Assembly (NCBI RefSeq): GCF_042683125.1
Contig: NZ_JBHUIY010000008.1
Span: forward strand, 1-64,000
Source of the DNA: Phaeospirillum tilakii
GTDB lineage: Bacteria > Pseudomonadota > Alphaproteobacteria > Rhodospirillales > Magnetospirillaceae
Direction of reading: 5' to 3'
DNA: 64,000 bases
Shown here: positions 49,378-56,765 of the stretch, in pieces
How the letters are laid out: every line of letters begins with the position of its first letter
Position numbering within the stretch: position 1 is the stretch's first letter
Notes under the pieces: generated by a model
Told to the model about the DNA's origin: nothing
Seen by the model: only the letters and a program-made list of their open reading frames with translations
The model's database searches: none
Translations under genes and position numbers: made by a program

Positions 49378-50681
49378 GACCCGATCGCCTGCTGTTCGCC
49401 GCCGCCCCTGGCTTCGAGGCCGACTTCGCCGCCCTGCTGGCGATGAAGCGCGAGACCGATGCCGAGGTCGATGCCCAGGTCGCCGCGATCATCGCCGAGG
49501 TGCGTGACCGGGGCGATGCCGCCCTGTTCGACTACACCGCCCGGTTCGACCGGCTCGACCTCGCCGTCGCCGGCCTCGCGGTCACCCCGGCCGAGATCGA
49601 GGCCGCCGCCGCCGCCTGCGATCCGGCCCTGCTCGCCGCGCTCGACCTCGCCGCCGCCCGCATCCGCGCCTTCCACCAGCGGCAGGTGCCGGGCGACGAC
49701 CATTTCGTTGACGAGGCCGGGGTGCGCCTCGGCCTGCGCTGGACCCCGGTCCAGGCCGCCGGGCTCTATGTTCCGGGCGGCACCGCCGCCTATCCCTCCT
49801 CGGTGCTGATGAACGCGATCCCGGCCAAGGCCGCCGGGGTCGGGCGTCTGGTGATGGTGGTGCCGGCCCCCGATGGGCGGCTCAACCCGCTGGTGCTGGC
49901 CGCCGCCCGCATCGCCGGGGTGGACGAGATCTACCGCGTCGGCGGCGCCCAGGCGGTGGCGGCGCTGGCCTACGGCACCGCAACCATCCGCCCGGTCGAC
50001 AAGATCGTCGGCCCCGGCAATGCCTGGGTCGCGGCGGCCAAGCGCCGGGTGTTCGGCACCGTCGGCATCGACATGATCGCCGGCCCGTCCGAGATCCTGG
50101 TGGTGGCCGATGGCGGCAACGATCCCGGCTGGATCGCCGCCGACCTGCTGAGCCAGGCCGAGCACGACACCGCCGCCCAGAGCATCCTGATCACCGATGA
50201 CGCCGCCTTCGCCGCGCAGGTCGGCCGGGCGGTCGAGTCCCATCTCGCCACCCTGCCGCGCGCGGCAATCGCCCGCGACTCGTGGGACCGCCACGGCGCG
50301 ATGATCGTGGTGCCGACCCTGGCCGACGCGGTGCCGCTGGTCGATCGCATCGCCCCCGAGCATCTCGAACTGGCGGTGGCCGAGCCCGAGGCGCTGGCGG
50401 CGCGGGTGCGCAATGCCGGCGCCATTTTCCTCGGCCGCTACACCCCCGAGGCGGTCGGCGATTATGTCGGCGGCCCCAACCACGTCCTGCCCACCGCGCG
50501 CTCGGCCCGGTTCTCCTCCGGCCTCGGCGTGCTCGATTTCATGAAGCGCACCACCCTGATCGGCTGCGATTCCCAGTCGCTGCGGCGGATCGGTCCGGCG
50601 GCGGTGCGGCTGGCCGAGGCCGAGGGACTCGGCGCCCACGCCTTGTCGGTGGCGATCCGCCTCAATCCCGGCGAGGCCTGA
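49374..50681 (+). CDS. hisD: Histidinol dehydrogenase
   Basis: A 435-residue zinc enzyme that oxidises histidinol to histidine in two steps with NAD. AAGLYVPGGTAAYPSSVLMNAIPAKAAG, KIVGPGNAWVAAAKR, GIDMIAGPSEILVVAD, LLSQAEHD, IAPEHLEL and GPNHVLPTARSARFSSGLGVLDFMKR cover the substrate, zinc and NAD sites; the catalytic Glu/His pair is in IAPEHLE. The length is normal. It is translationally coupled to hisG by ATGA. Confidence 0.96.
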   Translation: MRPDRLLFAAAPGFEADFAALLAMKRETDAEVDAQVAAIIAEVRDRGDAALFDYTARFDRLDLAVAGLAVTPAEIEAAAAACDPALLAALDLAAARIRAFHQRQVPGDDHFVDEAGVRLGLRWTPVQAAGLYVPGGTAAYPSSVLMNAIPAKAAGVGRLVMVVPAPDGRLNPLVLAAARIAGVDEIYRVGGAQAVAALAYGTATIRPVDKIVGPGNAWVAAAKRRVFGTVGIDMIAGPSEILVVADGGNDPGWIAADLLSQAEHDTAAQSILITDDAAFAAQVGRAVESHLATLPRAAIARDSWDRHGAMIVVPTLADAVPLVDRIAPEHLELAVAEPEALAARVRNAGAIFLGRYTPEAVGDYVGGPNHVLPTARSARFSSGLGVLDFMKRTTLIGCDSQSLRRIGPAAVRLAEAEGLGAHALSVAIRLNPGEA

Positions 50682-50725
50682 TCCTTGCGCCGGGCGGCCT
50701 GCCGTTCCGCCCGGTGTGAAAAGGC

Positions 50726-50755
50726 TTGACCAAACCCAAGCGAACGCTCACTTAT
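50726..50755 (+). promoter_or_regulatory. Predicted infA promoter
   Basis: TTGACC and ACTTAT are 18 bp apart, 36 bp before the infA start codon, in the only AT-rich patch of the hisD-infA gap. This suggests that infA and the following genes have their own promoter. Confidence 0.55.
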
Positions 50756-50790
50756 CTTCCCGCGCGGCAGGGAGCCCCGATGGAGGCCAG

Positions 50791-51009
50791 ATGGCGAAAG
50801 AGGATGTAATCGAGTTTTCAGGCACGGTGACGGAGCTTCTGCCCAACGCCATGTTCAGGGTCAAGCTCGACAACGACCATGAAATTCTTGCCCATACCTC
50901 GGGCAAGATGCGCAAGAACCGGATCCGCGTTCTCGCCGGTGACCGGGTCAACGTGGAAATGACGCCCTACGACTTGACCAAGGGCCGTATCACCTTCCGC
51001 TACAAGTAA
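50791..51009 (+). CDS. infA: Translation initiation factor IF-1
   Basis: A 72-residue S1-like OB-fold protein that binds the ribosomal A site during initiation. The sequence MAKEDVIEFSGTVTELLPN and GKMRKNRIRVLAGDRVNVEM is nearly invariant in the family, and the length is exactly typical. GGAGG lies 4 bp before the ATG. It precedes maf by 7 bp. Confidence 0.97.
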   Translation: MAKEDVIEFSGTVTELLPNAMFRVKLDNDHEILAHTSGKMRKNRIRVLAGDRVNVEMTPYDLTKGRITFRYK

Positions 51010-51016
51010 GCCGGTG

Positions 51017-51601
51017 ATGAGCAAGCCGAGCGGACGCGTTCCGCTGGTCCTGGCCTCGGCTTCGCCCCGGCGGATCGATCTGCTCCGGCAGATCGGCCTC
51101 GAACCGGCGGCGATCGACCCCGCCGACATCGACGAAACCCCCGGTCGCGACGAACTGCCGCCGCGTCTGGCCGAACGCCTCGCCGAGGCCAAGGCCCGCG
51201 CCGTGGCCGGCCGTCACCCCGGGTGCTTCGTCCTTGCCGCCGATACCGTGGTCGCCTGCGGCCGCCGCGCCTTGCCCAAGGCCGAGGACGTCGCCACCGC
51301 GCGGCGCTGCCTCGATCTGCTGTCGGGGCGGCGGCACCGCGTGCTGGGCGGCGTCTGCCTGATCGGCCCCGATGGGCGGGTCGGGCGGCGACTGGTCACC
51401 ACCACCGTCACCTTCAAGCGGTTGACGGCCGAGGAAACCGCCGCCTATCTCGACAGCGGCGAGTGGCACGGCAAGGCCGGCGGCTACGCCATCCAGGGGC
51501 GGGCGGCGCGCTTCGTCCGGGCGCTGTCCGGGTCCTACAGCAATGTCGTCGGGTTGCCGCTCTACGAGACGGCGTCCCTGCTCGACGGACAAGGGAACTA
51601 G
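51017..51601 (+). CDS. maf: Maf-family nucleotide pyrophosphatase
   Basis: A 194-residue Maf protein, which hydrolyses non-canonical or selected nucleoside triphosphates. It has the N-terminal LASASPRRIDLLRQIGL, the acidic VLAADTVVACGRRALPKAEDVATARR and the C-terminal GKAGGYAIQGRAARFV and GSYSNVVGLPLYET. The ATG at 51017 is used rather than the adjoining GTG at 51014. Co-transcribed with infA; the order infA-maf-RNase E/G-yacG is conserved in alphaproteobacteria. Confidence 0.94.
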   Translation: MSKPSGRVPLVLASASPRRIDLLRQIGLEPAAIDPADIDETPGRDELPPRLAERLAEAKARAVAGRHPGCFVLAADTVVACGRRALPKAEDVATARRCLDLLSGRRHRVLGGVCLIGPDGRVGRRLVTTTVTFKRLTAEETAAYLDSGEWHGKAGGYAIQGRAARFVRALSGSYSNVVGLPLYETASLLDGQGN

Positions 51602-51650
51602 GCGGGCTCCGCCCGCACCCGCCAAGGGCCGCAAGGCCCTTGGATCCCGT
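51601..51650. repeat. Half copy of dispersed palindromic element
   Basis: GGCGGGCTCCGCCCGC, then CCAAGGGCC-GCAA-GGCCCTTGG, directly after the maf stop codon and before the RNase E/G gene. Only one arm is present. Confidence 0.7.
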
Positions 51651-51675
51651 GACCTCTCCTCGGGGCGGTGCCGGC

Positions 51676-52788
51676 ATGATCATCGATGAAATTCTGTGGA
51701 GCCGGTCGCCGGGCGAGAGCCGTTTCGCTCTCTGCGCCCGGGGGCGGCTGGTCGAGTTGGTGATCGATCGGGCCACGCTGTTGAGCGGCTGCCGCTTTCT
51801 CGGGCGGGTGGTCGGGCTGGCGCGCGGGGCGGATGGGGCGTTCGTCGAGCTTGGCGGCGGGGGGCGGCCGGGGTTTCTGCCCGGGGCGGGCAAGCTTGGG
51901 CTGGGCGAGGGGGATGCCATCGCGGTCGAGGTGCGGGCCGAGGCGCGTGCCGGCAAAGGGCCGCTGTTGATGGCGGCCGAGCGGCCGGCGGGGACGCTGC
52001 CGCCGGCACCGGCACTGTTGGCCCGGCCGGAGCCGTTGCAGCGGCTGCTGGCGGCGTGGCCCGAGGTGCGCTGGGTGCGGACCGACGATCCGGCCGCGCT
52101 GGCGCTGGCCCGGCAGATCGCGCCGGAGCGGGCCGAGCTGTGGCGTGACGGGCCGGTGCTGGAACGGCATGGCATCGACGCGGAGATCGAGGCGTTGTTG
52201 GCCCCGTCGGTGGCGCTGGCGGGGGGCGGGCGGCTGACGATCGAGACCACCGCCGCCCTGACCGCGATCGACGTCGATTCCGGCGGCGGCCGCGCCGATC
52301 AGGCCAACCGCGCCGCCGTCGCGGCGATTGCCCGCCAACTGCGCCTGCGCAATATCGGCGGGCAGGTGGTGATCGATTTCGTGTCGGAACGGGGCGGGGC
52401 GCCGCACCGGCTGGCCGAGGCGCTGCGGGCGGCGGTGGCGGCCGATCCGGTGCCGACCCATCTGTTCGGGGTGTCGCGGCTGGGGCTGGTCGAACTGACC
52501 CGCGAGCGGCGCGGCGCCGCCTTGGCCGAGTTGCTGGGCGAGAGCGTGGCACGGCCGACGGCGGAGACGGTGGCGCTCGACGCCCTGCGCCGGCTGCTGG
52601 CCGAGGCGCCGCACCGGCCGGGGCGGGGGCTGATCCTGGCGGTGGCGGCCGAGGTGGCGGCGGAACTGACCGGGCGCCACCGCGCCGCCTGGGACGAGAC
52701 GGCGGCGCGGCTGGGGACCGGCCTTGCCTTGCGGTCGCTGCCGGGGGCGGCGCGGGAGACGATGGTGATCGAGGAGAGTGTGCGATGA
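51676..52788 (+). CDS. Short RNase E/G-family ribonuclease
   Basis: A 370-residue protein related to RNase G. An S1-like RNA-binding part (about 35-90; GRVVGLARGADGAFVELG) is followed by the catalytic core with TAIDVDSGGG and GGQVVIDFVS, whose Asp residues bind the catalytic metal. It is shorter than RNase E or G and lacks the CPxC zinc link, a trait of the copy found beside yacG in alphaproteobacteria. It may act in rRNA or mRNA processing, but reduced activity is possible. Its stop overlaps the yacG start by 4 bp. Confidence 0.85.
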   Translation: MIIDEILWSRSPGESRFALCARGRLVELVIDRATLLSGCRFLGRVVGLARGADGAFVELGGGGRPGFLPGAGKLGLGEGDAIAVEVRAEARAGKGPLLMAAERPAGTLPPAPALLARPEPLQRLLAAWPEVRWVRTDDPAALALARQIAPERAELWRDGPVLERHGIDAEIEALLAPSVALAGGGRLTIETTAALTAIDVDSGGGRADQANRAAVAAIARQLRLRNIGGQVVIDFVSERGGAPHRLAEALRAAVAADPVPTHLFGVSRLGLVELTRERRGAALAELLGESVARPTAETVALDALRRLLAEAPHRPGRGLILAVAAEVAAELTGRHRAAWDETAARLGTGLALRSLPGAARETMVIEESVR

Positions 52789-52979
52789 GCAAAGCCGAGG
52801 CCGGCAAGGCCTGTCCGATCTGCGGCGGGGCGGCGGTGGAGACCTTCCGTCCGTTCTGTTCGCGCCGTTGCGCCGATGTCGATCTGCACCGCTGGCTGGG
52901 CGGGGTCTACCGGGTCGAAACCGAGGAGACGGGCGACAATTTGGCGGAGGGGGAGGGTTTTTCGGCGCCGGGGGCTTGA
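52785..52979 (+). CDS. yacG: YacG zinc-binding protein (DNA gyrase inhibitor)
   Basis: A 64-residue protein. Cys10, Cys13, Cys25 and Cys29 (CPIC and CSRRC) form the YacG zinc site, followed by DLHRWLGGVYRV, which binds GyrB in the E. coli protein. The tail is acidic. It overlaps the ribonuclease gene by 4 bp, and the tRNA-Phe promoter overlaps its stop codon. Confidence 0.92.
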   Translation: MSKAEAGKACPICGGAAVETFRPFCSRRCADVDLHRWLGGVYRVETEETGDNLAEGEGFSAPGA

Positions 52980-53004
52980 CCGCTGGCGGAACTCTTTGTA
53001 TAAG
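52976..53004 (+). promoter_or_regulatory. Strong tRNA-Phe promoter
   Basis: TTGACC and TATAAG are 17 bp apart and the second box ends 26 bp before the first tRNA. The -35 box overlaps the last codons of yacG. This is one of the best promoter matches in the window. Confidence 0.75.
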
Positions 53005-53030
53005 CGCCTCCTCTTCGCCGAGAGCGTCCT

Positions 53031-53106
53031 GCCCAGGTAGCTCAGTTGGTAGAGCATGCGACTGAAAATCGCAGTGTCGGTGGTTCGATTCCGCCCCTGG
53101 GCACCA
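53031..53106 (+). tRNA. tRNA-Phe (GAA), copy 1
   Basis: A 76-base tRNA with encoded CCA. The acceptor arm pairs GCCCAGG with CCTGGGC; the D arm is GCTC/GAGC; the anticodon arm TGCGA-CTGAAAA-TCGCA places GAA at the tip; the T arm is GGTGG-TTCGATT-CCGCC. Confidence 0.97.
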
Positions 53107-53167
53107 TTGATCCCCTGACCCCTGACGGGGTCCGGGGGGTCACCAAACTCCCGGCGAGGGCTACCGT

Positions 53168-53243
53168 GCCCAGGTAGCTCAGTTGGTAGAGCATGCGACT
53201 GAAAATCGCAGTGTCGGTGGTTCGATTCCGCCCCTGGGCACCA
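53168..53243 (+). tRNA. tRNA-Phe (GAA), copy 2
   Basis: Identical in all 76 bases to copy 1 and 61 bp downstream of it, so a recent tandem duplication or gene conversion. No promoter is seen in the spacer; both copies are probably read from the promoter at 52976. Confidence 0.97.
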
Positions 53244-53248
53244 TTGTA

Positions 53249-53284
53249 AACCCCTGAAAGGTAACGCCTTTCGGGGGTTTTTCA
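53249..53284 (+). terminator. Intrinsic terminator after tRNA-Phe
   Basis: AACCCCTGAAAGG and CCTTTCGGGGGTT form a long stem around TAACG, followed at once by TTTT. It lies 5 bp after the second tRNA. Confidence 0.85.
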
Positions 53285-53315
53285 TTTTCCTGTTCTCGTT
53301 CCTTAGCCCGTCAGT

Positions 53316-53332
53316 GTCTAACGCTGTTAGAC
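53316..53332. promoter_or_regulatory. Candidate operator of the islet genes
   Basis: GTCTAAC-GCT-GTTAGAC, a perfect 7-bp inverted repeat, lies 93 bp before the first islet gene. Its size suits an XRE-type repressor, such as the one encoded at 53952. A weak promoter (TTGCCT at 53347, 17 bp, TAGCCT at 53370) follows. Confidence 0.5.
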
Positions 53333-53424
53333 GTTGAGGCATAGGGTTGCCTTCCGGTTGTGTAACTCGTAGCCTTGCGATGCGTGCTAGAGTGGCACTG
53401 GAAAATCGAGTTGGGTTGACATAT

Positions 53425-53940
53425 ATGTCAATTGCAAAGACTGTAGTGACGGTGGCGAATGGGTTTGTGAGGCTCCCGCCGCCGCTCCCTGGCTTAATCG
53501 AGTGGCTGCCCCATAACCCCGATAACGATTTCGTGTTGAGCCGCCAGATCTTCATGACCGAAAGCCTCTATGGACAGTGCCACCCGATAAACCGATCGAC
53601 GAATAGAGACCTGAATGGAGCCGCTCTGGCAAACCTCAGAGTGCAGATGGAAGCCTTCTTGACGGGAGAAGAGGTGGTTGAGAAGAGGCAGATGACTTGG
53701 CTGGCGCCAGTCAAACGAAATATGTGGGAGTTGAGGGCGTTCATGAAGCCTGCCGTTCGCCTGGTTGGCTGGTTTCACGCCCATCGCGTGTTCATCTGTA
53801 CGCACGTGTCTTTGCGCAGCACGCTTGGGCCTGGTGGTTCGGCGGCGTGGATTGAGATCGTCGACAAGTCGGAGACCAAGCGGGCAGAGCTGAAACTGGT
53901 GCCGTTTGTGGCCAACACGTTCGACGGGCATATGAATTGA
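53425..53940 (+). CDS. Hypothetical protein, possibly RelE/HigB-like toxin
   Basis: A 171-residue protein with base composition near 52% GC, far below the window. The C-terminal half, NMWELRAFMKPAVRLVGWFHAHRVFICTH, recalls the WELR...yRi...v.ll.gF core of HigB/RelE-type phage-derived toxins, but the match is weak. The N-terminal 80 residues are not recognised. The ATG at 53425 is the first start after the promoter region. Its end abuts the XRE gene, the order toxin then antitoxin seen in higBA. It could also be an unrelated accessory protein. Confidence 0.5.
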   Translation: MSIAKTVVTVANGFVRLPPPLPGLIEWLPHNPDNDFVLSRQIFMTESLYGQCHPINRSTNRDLNGAALANLRVQMEAFLTGEEVVEKRQMTWLAPVKRNMWELRAFMKPAVRLVGWFHAHRVFICTHVSLRSTLGPGGSAAWIEIVDKSETKRAELKLVPFVANTFDGHMN

Positions 53941-53951
53941 TGGAGCGAACG

Positions 53952-54524
53952 ATGAATGCCGAGGTTAGCCTTTCGCAGCCGGAGCGCATGTCTGATGACG
54001 AGAAGCTACTGTACCGCATGCGGTTCAGGCATGAGACCTATAAGAAGCTGGACGCCCTGTTCCGCAGGTTGGCGGTAGAGCGGGGCCTGACACAAAAGGC
54101 CATCGCCGAGATTCTCGGGGTCAGTGAATCCCTAATCTCTAAGCGTCTCAACGGGCAGGCCAATATGACCATGGATACCCTGTGCGATCTCGCCAGGGCC
54201 ATGGGGGCGCGCCTCCAAGCTGATGTTGTATTGCTGGAGGATGTGAAGCCCGCTATCGCAGATCGGGCTGCGGCGGGGCATGCCGCGCTCCAACAAGCGA
54301 TCGCGGATATTCCAAAAGAAAACCATGCCGGCTTGGCGTTCTGGCGCAAGGATGGGCAACAGTTCCGCTACACATGCGCCACGACGGTGGTTAATGCGGT
54401 GGACGAGCCAACTCGGACAGTGCAGTACGCTGAGCCGGTGAAGGCGTTGGTACATAATTTCACGATGGGTGATCTCGCTCGAACCCCGTTAGGTGGCGAG
54501 CGAGCACATATGGTGTTAAGATGA
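53952..54524 (+). CDS. XRE-family helix-turn-helix protein, possible antitoxin
   Basis: A 190-residue protein. The helix-turn-helix lies at about 35-85 (RGLTQKAIAEILGVSESLISKRLNGQANMTMDTLCDLARAMG), preceded by a helical lead-in. The C-terminal 95 residues are unrecognised. GGAG 6 bp before the ATG at 53952 selects this start over starts at 53937 and 53940. It probably represses its own operon through the repeat at 53316. It overlaps the next gene by 4 bp. Low GC indicates recent transfer. Confidence 0.7.
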   Translation: MNAEVSLSQPERMSDDEKLLYRMRFRHETYKKLDALFRRLAVERGLTQKAIAEILGVSESLISKRLNGQANMTMDTLCDLARAMGARLQADVVLLEDVKPAIADRAAAGHAALQQAIADIPKENHAGLAFWRKDGQQFRYTCATTVVNAVDEPTRTVQYAEPVKALVHNFTMGDLARTPLGGERAHMVLR

Positions 54525-55297
54525 CCTGGGCCTCCTTTCAGGTCTGTGACGATTACAGGCTGGAAGCGGACGGGAAGGCCACTATTATTGGCGTATACCC
54601 TGAGATAACCTTCCCATCATTGCCAGCGCGGATGATGAAGTTGATAGTTATCACCAAGTTACGCTCAGATATTCGTGATCCGCGTGCTTTGGCAGGCGTG
54701 AAGGTTCAGTACCCTGGTGCGGACGAGCCAATTTACTTTCCAACAGGTGGGATACTTCCCCAATTTGGAAGTAATGTTGACGAGTATCTTGCGGAAGGTG
54801 TCCAGTTTGCCGATGTCGCTTCCAAGGTTGTCTTGAGCGATATCAATTTTCCGGTTGCGGGGCGCTTGAAAGTGTGGGCTGTCACTGAACTCGGGGAGGA
54901 TGTGTACGCCGGTTCCTTGCCAGTGCGGTCGGTCGAGTTGCCGTCTCTCCTTCCACCCGAGCTGCACGCCGCTGTGACGGCATTCTATGCCAAACACGCG
55001 ACTAATCTAGGTTCCGAGGCGGGTGAGTTGGCGCAATATATCCTGGAGGCGATGGCGAATTACCTGCCCGCGAGTGCTGTTCAGGAGAGTGGTGGCGACG
55101 CAATGATTATCGGTGGGAGGGGACGTCTTAGTGTTTTTTTTGGAGTGCCTAGGCCTCAACCGCCCAAAATCAAGCTGTCGGTCAAGCCTGAGCACCTCAA
55201 AACTGAGGTTGTTTCGGCTAGTCGCTTCGGCTTTGAGGCCCGCATTACCCCTGCCGATGTTCAGCTTGAAGAGCTTTCATTCGAAGAAGAGGCGTAG
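54521..55297 (+). CDS. DUF6941-like hypothetical protein
   Basis: A 258-residue soluble protein. Residues 1-130 (SFQVCDDYRLEADGKATIIGVYPEITFPSLPARMMKLIVI) fit the pattern of DUF6941 proteins, which begin with an acidic CDD.R.E..GK..I.G.Y strand pair; the rest has no known motif and ends in an acidic tail. No function is known. The start overlaps the XRE gene by 4 bp (ATGA), so the three islet genes are one operon. GC content is about 52%. Confidence 0.6.
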   Translation: MTWASFQVCDDYRLEADGKATIIGVYPEITFPSLPARMMKLIVITKLRSDIRDPRALAGVKVQYPGADEPIYFPTGGILPQFGSNVDEYLAEGVQFADVASKVVLSDINFPVAGRLKVWAVTELGEDVYAGSLPVRSVELPSLLPPELHAAVTAFYAKHATNLGSEAGELAQYILEAMANYLPASAVQESGGDAMIIGGRGRLSVFFGVPRPQPPKIKLSVKPEHLKTEVVSASRFGFEARITPADVQLEELSFEEEA

Positions 55298-55493
55298 ATG
55301 AACGTTGGCTAGCGGAGTGGTGAGGTTATAGCCGTCAAGCTCTCCTTGGAGGTGACCTTAGTGTCGCCCCGGTCTTTGCATAGGCCGGCGTGGCTCCTCT
55401 CACGATAGCACGCCTTTTCCCAGCGGGTGGAGGGCCTGCGGCCCTCCGCGGGATTGCCAAGGGGCGCGCCCCTTGGCGGGCCTTCGCCCCGGT
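55298..55493. other. Right edge of the AT-rich islet
   Basis: About 195 bp without a gene. Composition returns to the window's norm near 55390. From 55424 to 55480 there are GC-rich palindromes (GGAGGGCC-TGC-GGCCCTCC and CCAAGGGGCGCGCCCCTTGG). No copy of the tRNA-Phe 3' end, which would mark an attachment site, was found here. Confidence 0.45.
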
Positions 55494-56150
55494 TCAGTGA
55501 TGATGCCCGGCCGCCGCTTCGCCCCCGACACCCACCGCGTCGCCGCTCAGCTCTGCCCGGGCGTGGCGGATGATCTGGGCGGCGCCGGACAAGGCGAGGG
55601 CGGCCATTCCGGTGGCGACCAGCAGGTCGGGCCAGCCGGCGGCGGTGGCGAACACCCCGCTGGCGGCGCCCAGCACCGCGAGGTTGCCAATCGCGTCGTT
55701 GCGCGAGCAGATCCACACCGAGCGCATGTTGCTGTCGCCGTCGCGGTAGGCATAGAGCAGCGCCGCCACCACCACATTGGCGACCAGGGCGGCGACGCCG
55801 ATCGCCCCCATCACCGCCGCTTCCGGCACCGTGCCGGCGGCGAGGTGGTAGAGGGTGCTGGCCAGCACCCAGATCCCGAACGCGGCCATCGTCGCCCCCT
55901 TGACCAGCGAGGCCAGCGCCCGGCGGCGCAGGCTCATCCCCAGCACGAACAGGCTGACCCCGTAATTGGCGGCGTCGCCGAAGAAGTCGAGCGCGTCGGC
56001 CTGGAGCGACGACGAGCCGGACGCGACGCCGGCGACGATCTCGGTGACGAACATCCCGGCATTGATCACCAGCGCGATCCACAGCGCCTTGCGGAAGCGG
56101 GGGGAGACTTCCGTGGCCTTGGGGGCGCATCCATGGCAGCAGCCAGACAT
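55494..56150 (-). CDS. CDF-type cation transporter
   Basis: A 218-residue inner-membrane protein with about six helices. SGCCHGC at the N-terminus and AAAGHHH at the C-terminus could bind metal. ADALDFFGDAANYGVSLFVL and VWICSRNDAIGNLAVLGAA carry the paired Asp residues of the two metal-binding helices in cation diffusion facilitators. It lacks the usual C-terminal cytoplasmic domain, as in short members of the family. It is transcribed from a MerR-type promoter, divergent from the MerR gene, so it should export a metal such as Cd, Zn, Co or Pb sensed by that regulator. Confidence 0.85.
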   Translation of the reverse strand: MSGCCHGCAPKATEVSPRFRKALWIALVINAGMFVTEIVAGVASGSSSLQADALDFFGDAANYGVSLFVLGMSLRRRALASLVKGATMAAFGIWVLASTLYHLAAGTVPEAAVMGAIGVAALVANVVVAALLYAYRDGDSNMRSVWICSRNDAIGNLAVLGAASGVFATAAGWPDLLVATGMAALALSGAAQIIRHARAELSGDAVGVGGEAAAGHHH

Positions 56151-56179
56151 TTCTTGCTCTCCTCGATGGGGATCGGGGT

Positions 56180-56210
56180 AGGCTGGGGCCTGTAGTCGCT
56201 ACGGGGTCAA
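56180..56210 (-). promoter_or_regulatory. MerR-type promoter/operator of the CDF gene
   Basis: On the minus strand TTGACC is followed by a spacer of 19-20 bp containing the dyad CCGTAG-CGA-CTACAGG and then CAGCCTA. The overlong spacer with an internal dyad, which MerR proteins untwist, closely resembles CadR/PbrR-type sites. Confidence 0.7.
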
Positions 56211-56227
56211 GCGGAGAAATCAGGGTC

Positions 56228-56620
56228 ATGACGGCGATGAGCATCGGCGCCCTCGGCAAGGCCACCGGGGTCCACATCGAAACCATCCGTTATTACGAGC
56301 GGATCTGCTTGCTGCCCGCGCCGGATCGCACCCCGGCCGGCTACCGCCAGTACGGGCCGGCCCATCTGCGCCGGCTGGCCTTCATCCGCCGGGGGCGCGA
56401 TCTCGGCTTCGACATCGAGGCGATCCGCGCCCTGCTGCGGCTGGCCGAGCAGCCTGATCTGCCCTGCGAGGAGGCCGACCGGCTGGCCCGCCAGCATCTC
56501 GACGCGGTCGAGCGCAAGATCGCCGAGCTGGGCCGGCTGCGTGACGCCCTGAGGGGGCTGACCGATTGTCATGCCGGGTCGGTGGCCGAATGTCGGATCA
56601 TCGACGCGCTGGCGTCGTGA
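56228..56620 (+). CDS. MerR-family metal-responsive regulator (CadR/PbrR/ZntR-like)
   Basis: A 130-residue activator. The N-terminal winged helix (MSIGALGKATGVHIETIRYYERICLLP) is followed by the long dimer helix (about 80-112). Cys80, Cys114, His115 and Cys122 (DLPCEEADRL and LTDCHAGSVAECRIIDAL) form the metal-binding pattern of Cd/Pb/Zn sensors. It should bind the promoter at 56180 and switch on the CDF exporter when metal is present. ATG 56228 is used; ATG 56237 is an equally fair start. Confidence 0.9.
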   Translation: MTAMSIGALGKATGVHIETIRYYERICLLPAPDRTPAGYRQYGPAHLRRLAFIRRGRDLGFDIEAIRALLRLAEQPDLPCEEADRLARQHLDAVERKIAELGRLRDALRGLTDCHAGSVAECRIIDALAS

Positions 56621-56650
56621 GGCTGCGCCTGGGCTGCCGCCCAGACCCGC

Positions 56651-56683
56651 CCGGAGGCGGCGCCTCCGGACCTCCCCTTTTTT
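56651..56683 (+). terminator. Terminator of the MerR gene
   Basis: An 8-bp perfect stem CCGGAGGC-GGC-GCCTCCGG is followed after 8 bp by TTTTTT, 31 bp past the stop codon. Confidence 0.6.
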
Positions 56684-56744
56684 CATGAAGAGAATCAAAG
56701 GGGGTTTGGGGCATCGCCCCAAATGGGCTTGGGCGATAGCCCAA
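56680..56744 (-). terminator. Hairpin pair after the GH15 gene; second copy of the repeat at 19281
   Basis: On the minus strand TTGGGC-TATC-GCCCAA and TTTGGGGC-GAT-GCCCCAAA are followed by CCCCCTTTGATTCTCTT. The second stem and tail match the element behind the helicase gene, so it is a repeated 3'-end module. Confidence 0.5.
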
Positions 56745-56765
56745 CAACGGAGCGGGCGAGGCCGC

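Noticed and set aside
53168..55493. Integrated element with attachment sites at tRNA-Phe
   Set aside because: No integrase gene and no repeat of the tRNA 3' end were found at the right edge. The islet may be acquired, but integration at the tRNA is not shown.
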